Shown: one piece after another, positions 6,226 through 12,863 of the stretch
Layout: the number at the start of each line of letters is the position of its first letter
Numbering within the stretch: the stretch's first letter is position 1
DNA from: a virus
DNA length: 35,263 nt
IMG/VR virus record: IMGVR_UViG_3300046318_000156
Location: 1-35,263 of that record
Direction: 5' to 3' (one strand)
The notes under the pieces: model-generated
The model's database searches: none
What the model was told of the DNA's origin: nothing
The model's input: the letters and a program-made list of their open reading frames with translations, nothing else
Program-made: the position numbers and the translations under genes

Positions 6226-6457
6226 TTGTTTCTGCCTTGATAAGTGCGATTAAATCGCTTAGATCTGCAATTGAATTACCTGTTTCATCCAATACCGAAC
6301 CGCTACCCTCAGTGCGTTCTTCTAGCAACTTGATAATGCGTTCCTGTTCTTGGTCTACAAGCCCACCAAAGATAAGTCCACAACAACCATCGCAACCGTG
6401 AACACCCATCTGATGACCTACGCCGTGACAACACTCCAGCTCATGCGGTCTAACCAT
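6218..6457 (-). CDS. Cys/His-rich member of the EQERIIKLLEE family
   Basis: A 79-residue protein. The first 28 residues are rich in cysteine and histidine (ECCHGVGHQMGVHGCDGCCG), suggesting zinc binding. Then comes QEQERIIKLLEERTEG, and a C-terminal DLIALIKAETNG. The motif and the tail recur in neighbouring genes. A GAGGGAGAAACAA ribosome site lies within the last codons of the upstream gene. Function unknown. Confidence 0.65.
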   Translation of the reverse strand: MVRPHELECCHGVGHQMGVHGCDGCCGLIFGGLVDQEQERIIKLLEERTEGSGSVLDETGNSIADLSDLIALIKAETNG

Positions 6458-6728
6458 TTGTTTCTCCCTCTTTAAATACTTTCCAACATCCCTTAGCCAA
6501 TTCTCCTAATGCCCTGGCAGAGTTATAAGCCTCTTGACGCAAAGCCTCAACAGCGTCTTGCCAACCCTTTTTATAAGCCTGTTTATACTCTCTGCTGCCT
6601 TTATTGACAGACCTAGCCTCAACTAATTGTTCCTCTAATTGTGCAATGCGTTGATTACGCTGGGTCAAAGTAGTCTGCAAACCAGCGTTTACAATTTGCA
6701 GATTCTCTAACCTGTCCTCAATTTTCAT
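6450..6728 (-). CDS. Coiled-coil protein, 92 residues
   Basis: I place the start at the ATG at 6728 because it overlaps the preceding stop by four bases and has GGGAGA at a good distance; the open frame upstream is probably shadow. Residues 1-45 form a coiled coil (IEDRLENLQIVNAGLQTTL, then RIAQLEEQLVEARSV). A charged segment and a helix (KKGWQDAVEALRQEAYNSA) follow. Its last codons (FKEGETNG) hold the ribosome site for the next gene. Function unknown. Confidence 0.65.
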   Translation of the reverse strand: MKIEDRLENLQIVNAGLQTTLTQRNQRIAQLEEQLVEARSVNKGSREYKQAYKKGWQDAVEALRQEAYNSARALGELAKGCWKVFKEGETNG

Positions 6729-6907
6729 TTTGTTTCTCCCTTGATAAGTTCGATTAGTTCCTCTGACCCAAAACTTTCCCACGCTGGCGGAAACCATTCA
6801 ATTTGTCTCCAAATAGTGCTGAAATCATATTCTTCTAACAACTTGATAATGCGTTCCTGCTCCCAAGCAAGACCAGCCCTGAATCCTTTGGTGTATTCGG
6901 TATCCAT
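6725..6907 (-). CDS. EQERIIKLLEE-family small protein
   Basis: A 60-residue protein starting MDTEYTKGFRAGLAWEQERI, then IKLLEEYD, with a variable tryptophan-rich middle and a C-terminal ELIELIKGETK. The pattern G-x-x-x-G-x-x-x-E-Q-E-R-I followed by a LIKGE end is shared with at least two other genes nearby. The ATG shares a base with the nrdH stop (TAATG). Confidence 0.65.
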   Translation of the reverse strand: MDTEYTKGFRAGLAWEQERIIKLLEEYDFSTIWRQIEWFPPAWESFGSEELIELIKGETK

Positions 6908-7155
6908 TAATTCTCACCAAGACTCTTGATGTGGCGAGCAAGTGACTGAATCTTGTCCAACCGGAAACCAGACCAAGCCTTAGTATCAGTAGTCACAATA
7001 GGAGCTGCAAGAAGCCCCTGAGCCTTAAAGCCCTCCAAAACTAATGGGTTCTCCTCAAGAGACTGCTCCTCATAAACAATGCCCAACTTATCAAACTGCT
7101 TCTTGGTCATGTCACACTGCACACACATACTCTTAGTCCAAATAGTTACCTTCAT
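6907..7155 (-). CDS. nrdH: NrdH-type glutaredoxin
   Basis: An 82-residue thioredoxin-fold protein. It opens MKVTIWTKSMCVQCDMTKKQ: the active-site CVQC is at 11-14. Later TxAAPIV (with the cis-proline) and WSGFRLDKI match the NrdH signature WSGFRPDKI with leucine for proline. NrdH passes electrons to class Ib ribonucleotide reductase and is typical of actinobacteria and their phages. No phage reductase is present in this window, so it would serve the host enzyme. The start overlaps the preceding stop (TAATG). Confidence 0.9.
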   Translation of the reverse strand: MKVTIWTKSMCVQCDMTKKQFDKLGIVYEEQSLEENPLVLEGFKAQGLLAAPIVTTDTKAWSGFRLDKIQSLARHIKSLGEN

Positions 7156-7343
7156 TAGTTTCCTCCCGAAATAATCTTGTCCCGCACCTGACGCAACAAC
7201 ACAATGTACCCACCAGGCAAATCCTCATGAATCATGTCCTCAACCAAATTAGCGATACGCATACGCTCATCAGCCCTAGCCTCAGACATACCCTCCTCAA
7301 TAGCCCGAAGGAAACCTTGCTTACTTACCTGTAGCAGTTCCAT
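7155..7343 (-). CDS. Small helical protein related to the EQERI family
   Basis: The 62-residue product starts MELLQVSKQGFLRAIEEGMS, followed by EARADERMRIANLVEDMIHE. I chose the ATG at 7343, with AGGAG seven bases before it inside the end of the gene before it. The E-R-M-R-I-A-N-L segment occupies the same place as E-Q-E-R-I-I-K-L in its neighbours, so distant kinship is possible. Function unknown. Confidence 0.6.
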   Translation of the reverse strand: MELLQVSKQGFLRAIEEGMSEARADERMRIANLVEDMIHEDLPGGYIVLLRQVRDKIISGGN

Positions 7344-7506
7344 TTTCCAACTCCTCAATCAAACTCTTTACAGCTGCGGTCTTAGACTTCATAGGCTTCA
7401 ACGTGGTCAACACCTTAGTCTTTATTTCTAGTGTTGCTCGTTGTTCGGCTGAAGCAATAGCGTCATCAAACTGTGCTTTCACAGCATCAAAAATAGGTGT
7501 GCTCAT
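7321..7506 (-). CDS. Hypothetical small lysine-rich protein
   Basis: A 61-residue protein (opening MSTPIFDAVKAQFDDAIASA) with a basic middle (KTKVLTTLKPMKSKTAAVK). The ATG at 7506 overlaps the preceding TGA by four bases and has AAAGGGAG upstream; the frame is open further upstream but would overlap more. Function unknown, likely helical. Confidence 0.6.
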   Translation of the reverse strand: MSTPIFDAVKAQFDDAIASAEQRATLEIKTKVLTTLKPMKSKTAAVKSLIEELENGTATGK

Positions 7507-7709
7507 TTTTCTCCCTTTACAAAATTCCAAGCATCTTTATCATTTACAAGACCTTTGACAAAAGCCAAACGCCTACGCAAAGCCTCCTGAATAGGTTTAG
7601 GATTCTCTGCAATGTATTGCTCTAACAATTTATTTATACGATCTTGTTCTGCCTCAGTACCACGCCAAAAAGCATCAAGTTCACGCTCAGTCATGCCATC
7701 AAACTTCAT
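7503..7709 (-). CDS. EQDRINKLLEQ-family small protein
   Basis: A 68-residue protein of the same family as the gene at 6725: MKFDGMTERELDAFWRGTEA, EQDRINKLLEQ, and a C-terminal NFVKGEK. I chose ATG 7709 because it forms an ATGA overlap with the winged-helix gene; MTEREL five codons later is an alternative. The KGE end doubles as the AAAGGGAGA ribosome site for the next gene. Confidence 0.65.
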   Translation of the reverse strand: MKFDGMTERELDAFWRGTEAEQDRINKLLEQYIAENPKPIQEALRRRLAFVKGLVNDKDAWNFVKGEK

Positions 7710-7999
7710 CGTCTGTGCCCCCAAATCAAAGCCTTACGACCAAAACGAGACTGACCCTCACCAACATCAATAACAAAACCCTTATCAACCAAATGATGAC
7801 GAGCCGTACGAATAGTAGAAGGTGAAGCCAACGGAGCAGTACCAAAATTCATCAGCTGCTCATACTGAGGAACCAAATCCTCATCAATCATCGAAGTCTT
7901 AAGAAGTTCATAAATCACAGTCTGAACCTCAGTAAAATTCTTAACAGACCTAGCTGCATCATGCGATGTGTAAGGATCTGTTTTTCTTGCTCTAGGCAT
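7706..7999 (-). CDS. Winged-helix DNA-binding protein
   Basis: A 97-residue protein. It opens MPRARKTDPYTSHDAA and then has QTVIYELLKTS (helix 1), an ASPSTIRTARHHLVDKGFV recognition helix and wing (IDVGEGQSRFGRKALIWG). This layout, with D-P-x-T-S-x-x-A-A, is common in phage proteins of the MarR/DpnI-type winged-helix class that probably regulate transcription. It is the first gene after the promoter at 8027-8056, so it may control this operon. AAAGGGAATAA precedes the ATG. Confidence 0.8.
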   Translation of the reverse strand: MPRARKTDPYTSHDAARSVKNFTEVQTVIYELLKTSMIDEDLVPQYEQLMNFGTAPLASPSTIRTARHHLVDKGFVIDVGEGQSRFGRKALIWGHRR

Positions 8000-8026
8000 T
8001 TATTCCCTTTCTTTTGCCGTAAACCC

Positions 8027-8056
8027 AATCTACGGTAAGAAAGCGGTGCAAGTCAA
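8027..8056 (-). promoter_or_regulatory. Leftward promoter of the small-gene operon
   Basis: Minus-strand TTGACT (8051-8056) and TAGATT (8027-8032) are 18 bp apart. A short hairpin with the stem CCGTA/TACGG overlaps the -10 box and the probable start of transcription near 8020. It lies in the only gap (8000-8072) between the RusA-type gene and the winged-helix gene. Confidence 0.6.
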
Positions 8057-8072
8057 ACTCCGACACGAGCCG

Positions 8073-8501
8073 TTACACAACCGTTATAAACACCTTGCAA
8101 CCAGGGGTCGGGTAAGTATCAGTAGTCGTCCCACACCAACGCTTCTTAGCCACAATGTCCACGATCAAAGAATCATCCACAATAGCCCCTGCACGAGTCA
8201 ACGAATCACCCACAGCACGAATGTAATGATCAAGATCAGGTTTAGAGCCAGGATAAACAGGATGCTTAGGTTTAGCAGGGCGGGCAATGAAAAACGTAAC
8301 CTCTAAACGAATCGGCTGATCAAACGGAACAATCTGCTCCAACGAGTGCATAGCCTGACGAGCTGCCTCAGTAACCGCCAAACGCCACTCCGGAAGCCTC
8401 TTATTAGCCTCAACGAGAACAGCCCTCCCACCACGCACATAAGCCGTTTTAGAACCTTGTGGGGCAGGAGAGCCGTCAACGAGAAAAAATAAATCCTTCA
8501 A
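8073..8501 (-). CDS. RusA-type Holliday junction resolvase
   Basis: A 142-residue endonuclease of the RusA family, which cuts four-way DNA junctions made by recombination or replication. It opens with the typical VDGSPAPQGSK. The metal-binding aspartates lie in KPDLDHYIRAVGDSL (Asp89 and Asp91) and IVDDSLI (Asp110), followed by the family's lysine pair KK (119-120). It starts directly at the SSB stop and ends the recombination operon, so it would resolve branched products before packaging. Confidence 0.92.
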   Translation of the reverse strand: MKDLFFLVDGSPAPQGSKTAYVRGGRAVLVEANKRLPEWRLAVTEAARQAMHSLEQIVPFDQPIRLEVTFFIARPAKPKHPVYPGSKPDLDHYIRAVGDSLTRAGAIVDDSLIVDIVAKKRWCGTTTDTYPTPGCKVFITVV

Positions 8502-8909
8502 TTAAAAAGGTGCATCATCCATGTTAATAGCAATAGGAGTCCAAGACTCAGGAACCAAATCCTCAGGCTTAAACTCAACCTTCTTCTGCTCCCGTACAAC
8601 ACGCTCAATCTTGTTAGCCACAACATCCAACGCAACACCTAACGATCCATCACGCTTCGCATAAGTCCTAAACACAAACGAACCATGAACCTCAACAGGC
8701 GTACCCTTCACAAACTCAAAAGGATTCAACTCCTCAAAAGAAGTCACATTAAACCACATAGTCTCGCCATTCTCCCACTCACCAGAAGCGTTCTTCTTAG
8801 AAGGAGTAGACCCAACACGTAACACATAATACATTTTGCCAGCCTTAGAAACCTTAGACTCAACATCAGCCCCAAGATTCCCACGCACAACAATTTCACA
8901 CTTAGCCAT
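8502..8909 (-). CDS. ssb: Single-stranded DNA-binding protein
   Basis: A 135-residue OB-fold protein: VVRGNLGADVESKVSKAGK, YVLRVGSTPS, WENGETMWFNVTSF, VKGTPVEVHGSF follow the SSB pattern. It ends NMDDAPF, the acidic hydrophobic tip through which SSBs bind partner enzymes. I chose MAKCEI at 8909, with GAAAGAG upstream; an upstream ATG at 8936 in the same frame would add nine residues. It sits between the annealing protein and RusA genes, as in many recombination modules. Confidence 0.88.
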   Translation of the reverse strand: MAKCEIVVRGNLGADVESKVSKAGKMYYVLRVGSTPSKKNASGEWENGETMWFNVTSFEELNPFEFVKGTPVEVHGSFVFRTYAKRDGSLGVALDVVANKIERVVREQKKVEFKPEDLVPESWTPIAINMDDAPF

Positions 8910-8953
8910 AGCAGCTCTTTCCATAGTCCTGAACAAGTCAGGGTACTACAACA

Positions 8954-9241
8954 CTACTCCCCATCAATGACATCTACAAGTTCAATATGATGCGGATTCA
9001 CACAATCCCGATGACCACACAACCGAACCCCAGGCAACAACAAACCACCATTCACCATCGGATTATCCTCCAAATCAAAATCACCACGCCAAGGCACACA
9101 CCGACTAGACCCATACTGAATACTCAACGCCGGACGCATACGACACGACACACACAACACCACCTGCTGACGGCGTTTAACCAGAGGAACCTCCCAAGAG
9201 AGACCACACCTCTTACACAACACACGATTATCATCCACCAC
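8954..9241 (-). CDS. Zinc-ribbon / HNH-like protein
   Basis: A 95-residue protein with a GTG start. Two CxxC pairs (CKRC at 9-12 and CVSC about 20 residues on) form a zinc ribbon. The C-terminal end, LCGHRDCVNPHHIELV, matches the last part of HNH domains in actinophages (C-x-N-P-x-H-x-x-L), but the first histidine part is weak. It may be a degenerate HNH protein or a DNA-binding protein. No ribosome site precedes the GTG, and a TGA lies five codons upstream in frame, so its start is uncertain. It lies directly downstream of the long non-coding stretch. Confidence 0.65.
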   Translation of the reverse strand: MVDDNRVLCKRCGLSWEVPLVKRRQQVVLCVSCRMRPALSIQYGSSRCVPWRGDFDLEDNPMVNGGLLLPGVRLCGHRDCVNPHHIELVDVIDGE

Positions 9242-9248
9242 ACAAGCG

Positions 9249-9582
9249 TAGCGTAATCACAGGGAAAGGCTCAAGAGGGTAGAAATGGCCATGTTGCGAC
9301 CATCTCAAACCACAGGTATAAGGACTGTCAGGTTTTCTAATGTGCTTATCCTCACGGGTAAAGCCATCTACGCCATATGTTTAATCAGCTACAAGGATGC
9401 TAGGTAGATACGTTTTAGCACCGCCAATTAAACTCTGTTCTACTCTCAAGAACTCTTACCTGATCTAAGGCTTCACAATTACAGGTACGCCAAAGAGACA
9501 CCATCTGACGGCCTCTATCTCCGACTGTGAATCGAGAGCTGGGTTTTAAAGTAGCCCAACGGTTAAATAACCTCTACTTGAA
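9249..9582 (-). ncRNA. Candidate structured non-coding RNA
   Basis: A strong promoter would start a minus-strand transcript near 9582, which then runs about 340 nt without any supportable frame. Complementary segments are frequent: 9574-9579 with 9549-9554, enclosing a 5-bp hairpin (9561-9572); 9555-9560 with 9538-9543, which crosses the first pair and makes a pseudoknot; 9526-9531 with 9472-9477; 9404-9409 with 9366-9371; and a hairpin 9307-9335. It could be a long leader of the downstream genes or a free-standing RNA. I could not match it to a known family, and no terminator separates it from the next gene. Confidence 0.5.
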
Positions 9583-9588
9583 GATTTG

Positions 9589-9618
9589 ATTATAGGTGAT
9601 AAAAAACGAAGTGTGCAA
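9589..9618 (-). promoter_or_regulatory. Strong promoter ahead of the non-coding stretch
   Basis: Minus-strand TTGCAC (9613-9618) and a perfect TATAAT (9589-9594) are 18 bp apart. It sits just after the HNH gene stop at 9620. It is the best -10 box of the right kind in the recombination region and would drive the RNA and the genes from 9241 to 8073. Confidence 0.7.
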
Positions 9619-9619
9619 G

Positions 9620-9958
9620 TTAAAAGTGAAAGTCGTAGTTTGGCAGCTCTGTTCTACCAAAATCATCATCCAGCAAAAACCATTTGCCGTTATGCCAAAC
9701 AGGGATAGCAGCTGCGTCCTGCCAGTGTTCCAGTTTCCAACCCATGCCCTTAGCCAACTTAGCGGCATCAGCGTTCATCTCAATCTGGCAATTAAACCAA
9801 GAACAGAGCACAATTATATTGGATGGCTTGTCCTTCTTATGAGAGCCACCCATACCCCTATTAGAACGGTGCTGAGGAACAAGCGTGTTGTCGTTTGTGC
9901 CACAGTGCAAACACTCAAGATCACGGTCAAGGAACTTAGCCCACTGCTTCTGACTCAT
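9620..9958 (-). CDS. HNH endonuclease
   Basis: A 112-residue protein. CLHCG near residue 18, then LVPQHRSNRGMGGSHKKDKP, NIIVLCSWFNCQIE and further helices match small HNH endonucleases of actinophages (motif P-x-H-R-x-x-R-G-M-G-G). I chose the ATG at 9958, which overlaps the preceding stop by four bases. It probably nicks DNA. It lies directly upstream of the strong promoter and non-coding stretch, so it could be a free-standing homing gene. Confidence 0.8.
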   Translation of the reverse strand: MSQKQWAKFLDRDLECLHCGTNDNTLVPQHRSNRGMGGSHKKDKPSNIIVLCSWFNCQIEMNADAAKLAKGMGWKLEHWQDAAAIPVWHNGKWFLLDDDFGRTELPNYDFHF

Positions 9959-10170
9959 TCTTCCCACGGTGGCTCCGGACTCCTAGCAGGATCAATCAAA
10001 CCAGTAGCCATAAAACCAATCGTGGCAGTCTCAACCCGTGAACTATCAATAATGGCAAGGTTGCCCTCAGGGCGACACTTGTGATTAGTACGCCACTGAT
10101 TCAACAACTTAATCTCATCAGACCGTTCAGCCTGGAAACTAGCACCGCACGAACACGCTTCAGAGATCAT
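9955..10170 (-). CDS. Zinc-ribbon protein
   Basis: A 71-residue protein with SEACSCGASFQAERSDEI near the start and HKC further on, which makes a CxC...HxC zinc site seen in many phage proteins. The C-terminal end is proline-rich (DPARSPEPPWEE). I chose the ATG at 10170, inside the end of the membrane micro-gene; earlier TTG and GTG codons in frame exist. Function unknown. Confidence 0.65.
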   Translation of the reverse strand: MISEACSCGASFQAERSDEIKLLNQWRTNHKCRPEGNLAIIDSSRVETATIGFMATGLIDPARSPEPPWEE

Positions 10171-10291
10171 CAACTTCACCAAAAGTTTCTATGACTTTCA
10201 TCTCGCACCAAAATAGGAAAGCAAGAAAAGATGCGGTTGTAGCCCAGATACCAATTATCAGAGCTGCAATCCACAACAACAAAAGCCACAT
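10160..10291 (-). CDS. 43-residue membrane protein
   Basis: ATG at 10291 shares a base with the stop of the gene before it (TAATG). The peptide starts with one long hydrophobic segment (MWLLLLWIAALIIGIWATTA, SFLAFLFW) and ends with an acidic tail (GEVDDL). This is too long for one standard helix and may span twice. It overlaps the next gene by 11 bases. Its location among recombination genes gives no clue to its role. Confidence 0.6.
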   Translation of the reverse strand: MWLLLLWIAALIIGIWATTASFLAFLFWCEMKVIETFGEVDDL

Positions 10292-10641
10292 TAGCGAAGA
10301 ACCTTGAGTTCCGTTTCAACCATGCGAGCAATAGTTTGAGTGCTCATCTGAGCCAACTCCAACTGCTTCAACTTCAACTTAATTCGGTTGTATTCAGCCC
10401 TAGCCAAATCAGCCATCAACTTATCATCAGCCGACTTCAACTTAGCAATAGCCTCTTTATCTTTTACAGTCCCATCAGTGGTTTCCATAAACGTCAAAGC
10501 CAAAGTTCGTTCATACTTTGCCTCAGCATCAGCCAACTTCACCTCAGCATCATACAAAGCACCAACACCCTTAGCTGCTTCCGCTTGGATTCTCTGTAAT
10601 TCTTCGATGATCCCACTCGGAGTAGTATTCGCCACTTTCAA
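10291..10641 (-). CDS. Coiled-coil protein of the recombination operon
   Basis: A 116-residue, mostly helical protein. It has a long heptad-like segment (LYDAEVKLADAEAKYERTLAL), the sequence TDGTVKDKEAIAKLKSAD and a C-terminal helix (LKQLELAQMSTQTIARMVET). Proteins with the T-F-x-x-T-D-G-T-V-K-D-K-E-A and LKQL-x-LAQ segments commonly lie beside annealing proteins in phages, so an accessory role in recombination is a fair guess. It overlaps the upstream gene by 71 bases. Confidence 0.7.
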   Translation of the reverse strand: MKVANTTPSGIIEELQRIQAEAAKGVGALYDAEVKLADAEAKYERTLALTFMETTDGTVKDKEAIAKLKSADDKLMADLARAEYNRIKLKLKQLELAQMSTQTIARMVETELKVLR

Positions 10642-10786
10642 CCCTTTCTAAACGTTCCATACCAGTTTCGTGAATGATGTCAGCCATAGTTCCGTTAGCA
10701 CCCCTAGCAGGATTAACCAACTCGCCGTACAACTCACGCAGTTCGATAATGCTACTTAGCAGAATCCTTAGATCCTTTATGTCCAT
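10571..10786 (-). CDS. Hypothetical protein bridging annealing-protein and coiled-coil genes
   Basis: A 71-residue frame that fills the gap between its two neighbours, overlapping the first by 35 and the second by 71 bases. It opens MDIKDLRILLSSIIELRELY, a plausible amphipathic helix, and continues GELVNPARGANGTMADIIHE. No ribosome site is clear. The overlaps are larger than usual here, so the start or the gene itself may be wrong. Confidence 0.5.
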   Translation of the reverse strand: MDIKDLRILLSSIIELRELYGELVNPARGANGTMADIIHETGMERLERVESGEYYSEWDHRRITENPSGSS

Positions 10787-11309
10787 TACCCAGTTCCTTG
10801 ATCTTGTTCAGAACGTCCTCTGATGCTTTAAGCCTACTAGCCTCAACAAACAATGCACGTAAGCCGTCTAGGTCTTCTTTCCAAGCCAAATCTTCAGCCA
10901 TCTTTAGCCAGTCACGTGTCGGGGCAGGTGTCACACCACGCTCGGCTTTAGCCATCTCCTCACGAGTAGTCCGGCGGTTACCGCTATACCCAGCGTTAGC
11001 CAAGGCTCGCCCAATCGCACTGCTCTCACATGTTTCGAGTGCCGCTGTCTTTTGTGCCATTCCCACGCCATCAATCTCAAACGCTAAACCAGTGGCTTTC
11101 AGATACCAGCCGTCAGAACGCAAAGCGACCTCAGCCATGTCATCAGGGTAAGGCAACCAAATCTCTGCCTGAACAACCCAAGTAGAAACCTGACGATCCT
11201 GAAGCGTAGTCAGATTCTTTGTAATCACACGCATAAGCGGGTGGTCTTTGTAAGCACGGTGTAGACGTTGCTCAACAGTTTCATAATCTTGCAAGTTAAA
11301 ATTAGCCAT
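10752..11309 (-). CDS. Single-strand annealing protein (ERF/Rad52-like)
   Basis: A 185-residue protein. The core LETCESSAIGRALANAGY matches the signature of phage single-strand annealing proteins of the ERF/Sak group (E-T-x-x-S-A-I-G-R-A-L-A). Ahead of it are VVQAEIWLP and WYLKATGLAFE, the beta strands of the same fold. The C-terminal third is helical and charged, a likely partner-binding part. It works with the exonuclease encoded upstream: the nuclease exposes single strands, this protein pairs them. I chose ATG 11309, seven bases after GGGGGAT; an ATG at 11318 is possible. Confidence 0.85.
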   Translation of the reverse strand: MANFNLQDYETVEQRLHRAYKDHPLMRVITKNLTTLQDRQVSTWVVQAEIWLPYPDDMAEVALRSDGWYLKATGLAFEIDGVGMAQKTAALETCESSAIGRALANAGYSGNRRTTREEMAKAERGVTPAPTRDWLKMAEDLAWKEDLDGLRALFVEASRLKASEDVLNKIKELGNGHKGSKDSAK

Positions 11310-11505
11310 GGTGTTCATCCCCCATAATGTCCTCTAGTATTCCATCAGCAAAGTGCCAAAGATCATTACAAGAATCATCCTTGCCACATTGTTTTAAATC
11401 TTTCATTCTTGCTTTTAAATAATGTATGACCGCAGCTTGTTCTGTAAAACGACCAGCATTGAAACCAGCAGCGAGAATTTTCTGCTCACGCTTTTTAGTA
11501 ATCAT
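11302..11505 (-). CDS. Hypothetical basic helical protein
   Basis: A 67-residue protein opening MITKKREQKILAAGFNAGRF and ending DGILEDIMGDEHHG, with two cysteines (CGKDDSC) in the middle. It overlaps both neighbours by four to eight bases, so it is coupled within the exonuclease operon. Its N-terminal half has the same A-x-x-x-G-x-x-x-G character as the small helical proteins further left. Function unknown. Confidence 0.6.
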   Translation of the reverse strand: MITKKREQKILAAGFNAGRFTEQAAVIHYLKARMKDLKQCGKDDSCNDLWHFADGILEDIMGDEHHG

Positions 11506-11684
11506 CCAAGTCTCAATTCGTTTAAACCTGGGCGGAACTCACGCTTCACAAATCTAAAAATAACAACCTTGCCCAGATCTGTTTCCATTTTTACCAGACG
11601 TTCCATGTCTGTCTCACGAACTTCAATAATGGTTCCCTCAACATTGTTGATAGTGGTCTTTTGACCTACTTCATAATCTTCCAT
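11502..11684 (-). CDS. Hypothetical small beta-rich protein
   Basis: A 60-residue protein: MEDYEVGQKTTINNVEGTII, EVRETDMERLVKMETDLGKV, then a basic end. It has the strand pattern of a small SH3 or OB-like barrel (VEGTIIEVRE, KVVIFRFVKR). I chose the ATG at 11684, which shares a base with the preceding stop (TAATG). Function unknown. Confidence 0.6.
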   Translation of the reverse strand: MEDYEVGQKTTINNVEGTIIEVRETDMERLVKMETDLGKVVIFRFVKREFRPGLNELRLG

Positions 11685-11938
11685 TAGTCCCATTCCTTCA
11701 TCTTTGCCAAACATGACACAACATCGAGTATTGATTCCAGAACTTCTTTTGAGTCAATCTCAAGTTCAAATTTGTGTTTCTGACCTGCCCAACGACCAGT
11801 CAAAAGAAAATAGCTATGAGATGCATCAATAATTTCTTTACCTGCATCAAAGGCAAAATTTAAATCAAAATCAAAAAGACCTGATTCATTTATTGATCTG
11901 GCTAAATCATATAGTCGTTCTATTGTTACTTCTTCCAT
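11684..11938 (-). CDS. Hypothetical acidic protein next to exonuclease
   Basis: An 84-residue protein of unknown function: helix, then strands (FDFDLNFAFDAGKE, SYFLLTGRWAGQKHKFELEI), then a C-terminal helix (SILDVVSCLAKM). The ATG directly follows the exonuclease stop, with AAAGGGAACTAA before it. Acidic partners of phage exonucleases exist, but nothing here shows such a role. Confidence 0.65.
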   Translation of the reverse strand: MEEVTIERLYDLARSINESGLFDFDLNFAFDAGKEIIDASHSYFLLTGRWAGQKHKFELEIDSKEVLESILDVVSCLAKMKEWD

Positions 11939-12820
11939 TTAGTTCCCTTTCTTTTTCCATTGAATGTACGGTGCACCAACACCACGCTGTGTGCGGAACA
12001 AAACAATCTCATCATTGATTGCCCCCCATTTAGCAGACCCCATTGCGTCCAGTGTTCTTGATTGTAGTTCCTGATACTCGGTCTTAGCAACCTCTAATTT
12101 GTCCTTAGCCAAAGCCAAATACATACCCAAATCGCCTAGTTCTTCTATGTCGTCCTCGTGGATTTCAGGCTTGAGTCGTCTCATAGTTTCATAGGTTGAA
12201 TCTGAGCCATCCCACACAGGTTGAGACCCAGCCTCCACATGATCCCAGAAACGGCGTAGAGCTGCCAGATTAGACTCAGCCAAGAACTGGTCAAACTCCA
12301 CATCAAAAGTCTTGTAGCGTCCACCACAGAGGGCTACAACGGTAGCGTGTTGAATTTGGAACAACCACAAATACGACTGGATCTGTGCAATGTAGTTAGG
12401 TGGAATGTCAGACGCTGACTCCCAAAAATCTGCTGTCGTCTTAACCTCAATCAGATGCAACACACCCTTATCGTCACGGTAGAACGCATCAGGATTCGCC
12501 AACAACCAAGGATGATTCTTAGACGTATAAGACCCAGACTTAAACACATCAAAAGTCGGATTCTCCTGCTGAAACAACTCCAACAACGGATCCTCCAACA
12601 ACGTACCCAAACGCATAGCAGTAGACGCTTCACTATTAGGAATCTCACCGCGAACTTTGTAATAACAAGTAATAGGAGACTCCCAAGGGGACAAACCTAA
12701 AGCTGCACCAATCTGCGAACCACCAATACGCCCCTTACGTTGCTCATACCACTCAGGCGACTGATTCTCAAAAAACCCAAGAAACTCAGCCTTCTCCGAA
12801 GTAACTTTGCCCTGTCTCAT
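11939..12820 (-). CDS. YqaJ-type viral exonuclease
   Basis: A 293-residue nuclease of the YqaJ/lambda-exonuclease (PD-(D/E)XK) group. The motif order is RIGGSQIGAALGLSPWESP (31-49), YYKVRGE (53-59), LLANPDAF with Asp111, IEVKTT with Glu125 and Lys127, and YIAQIQSYLW (143-152). Asp111, Glu125 and Lys127 are the expected catalytic residues. It digests one DNA strand to feed the annealing protein. AGGGAAAAATG is a good ribosome site. It is the first gene of the leftward recombination operon, divergent from whiB. Confidence 0.92.
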   Translation of the reverse strand: MRQGKVTSEKAEFLGFFENQSPEWYEQRKGRIGGSQIGAALGLSPWESPITCYYKVRGEIPNSEASTAMRLGTLLEDPLLELFQQENPTFDVFKSGSYTSKNHPWLLANPDAFYRDDKGVLHLIEVKTTADFWESASDIPPNYIAQIQSYLWLFQIQHATVVALCGGRYKTFDVEFDQFLAESNLAALRRFWDHVEAGSQPVWDGSDSTYETMRRLKPEIHEDDIEELGDLGMYLALAKDKLEVAKTEYQELQSRTLDAMGSAKWGAINDEIVLFRTQRGVGAPYIQWKKKGN

Positions 12821-12833
12821 TTTTCCCTTTCAT

Positions 12834-12863
12834 TTGACAACTTGACACTCATCAACATACAGT
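12834..12863 (+). promoter_or_regulatory. Rightward promoter of whiB
   Basis: Plus-strand TTGACA (12834-12839) and TACAGT (12858-12863) are 18 bp apart. The expected start of transcription is at about 12870, exactly the A of the second in-frame ATG, so the mRNA is probably leaderless. A second TTGACA lies at 12842-12847 but has no -10 at the right distance. Confidence 0.6.

Noticed and set aside
6450-6797. Longer form of the coiled-coil protein starting at 6797
   Set aside because: The extra residues come from the antisense-like third frame of the upstream gene; the ATG at 6728 has a ribosome site and ATGA overlap.
9242-9619. Group I intron in the long non-coding stretch
   Set aside because: I could not find the expected paired core elements (P3, P7 with the guanosine site), and no two coding pieces join cleanly across it. 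It stays a candidate RNA only.
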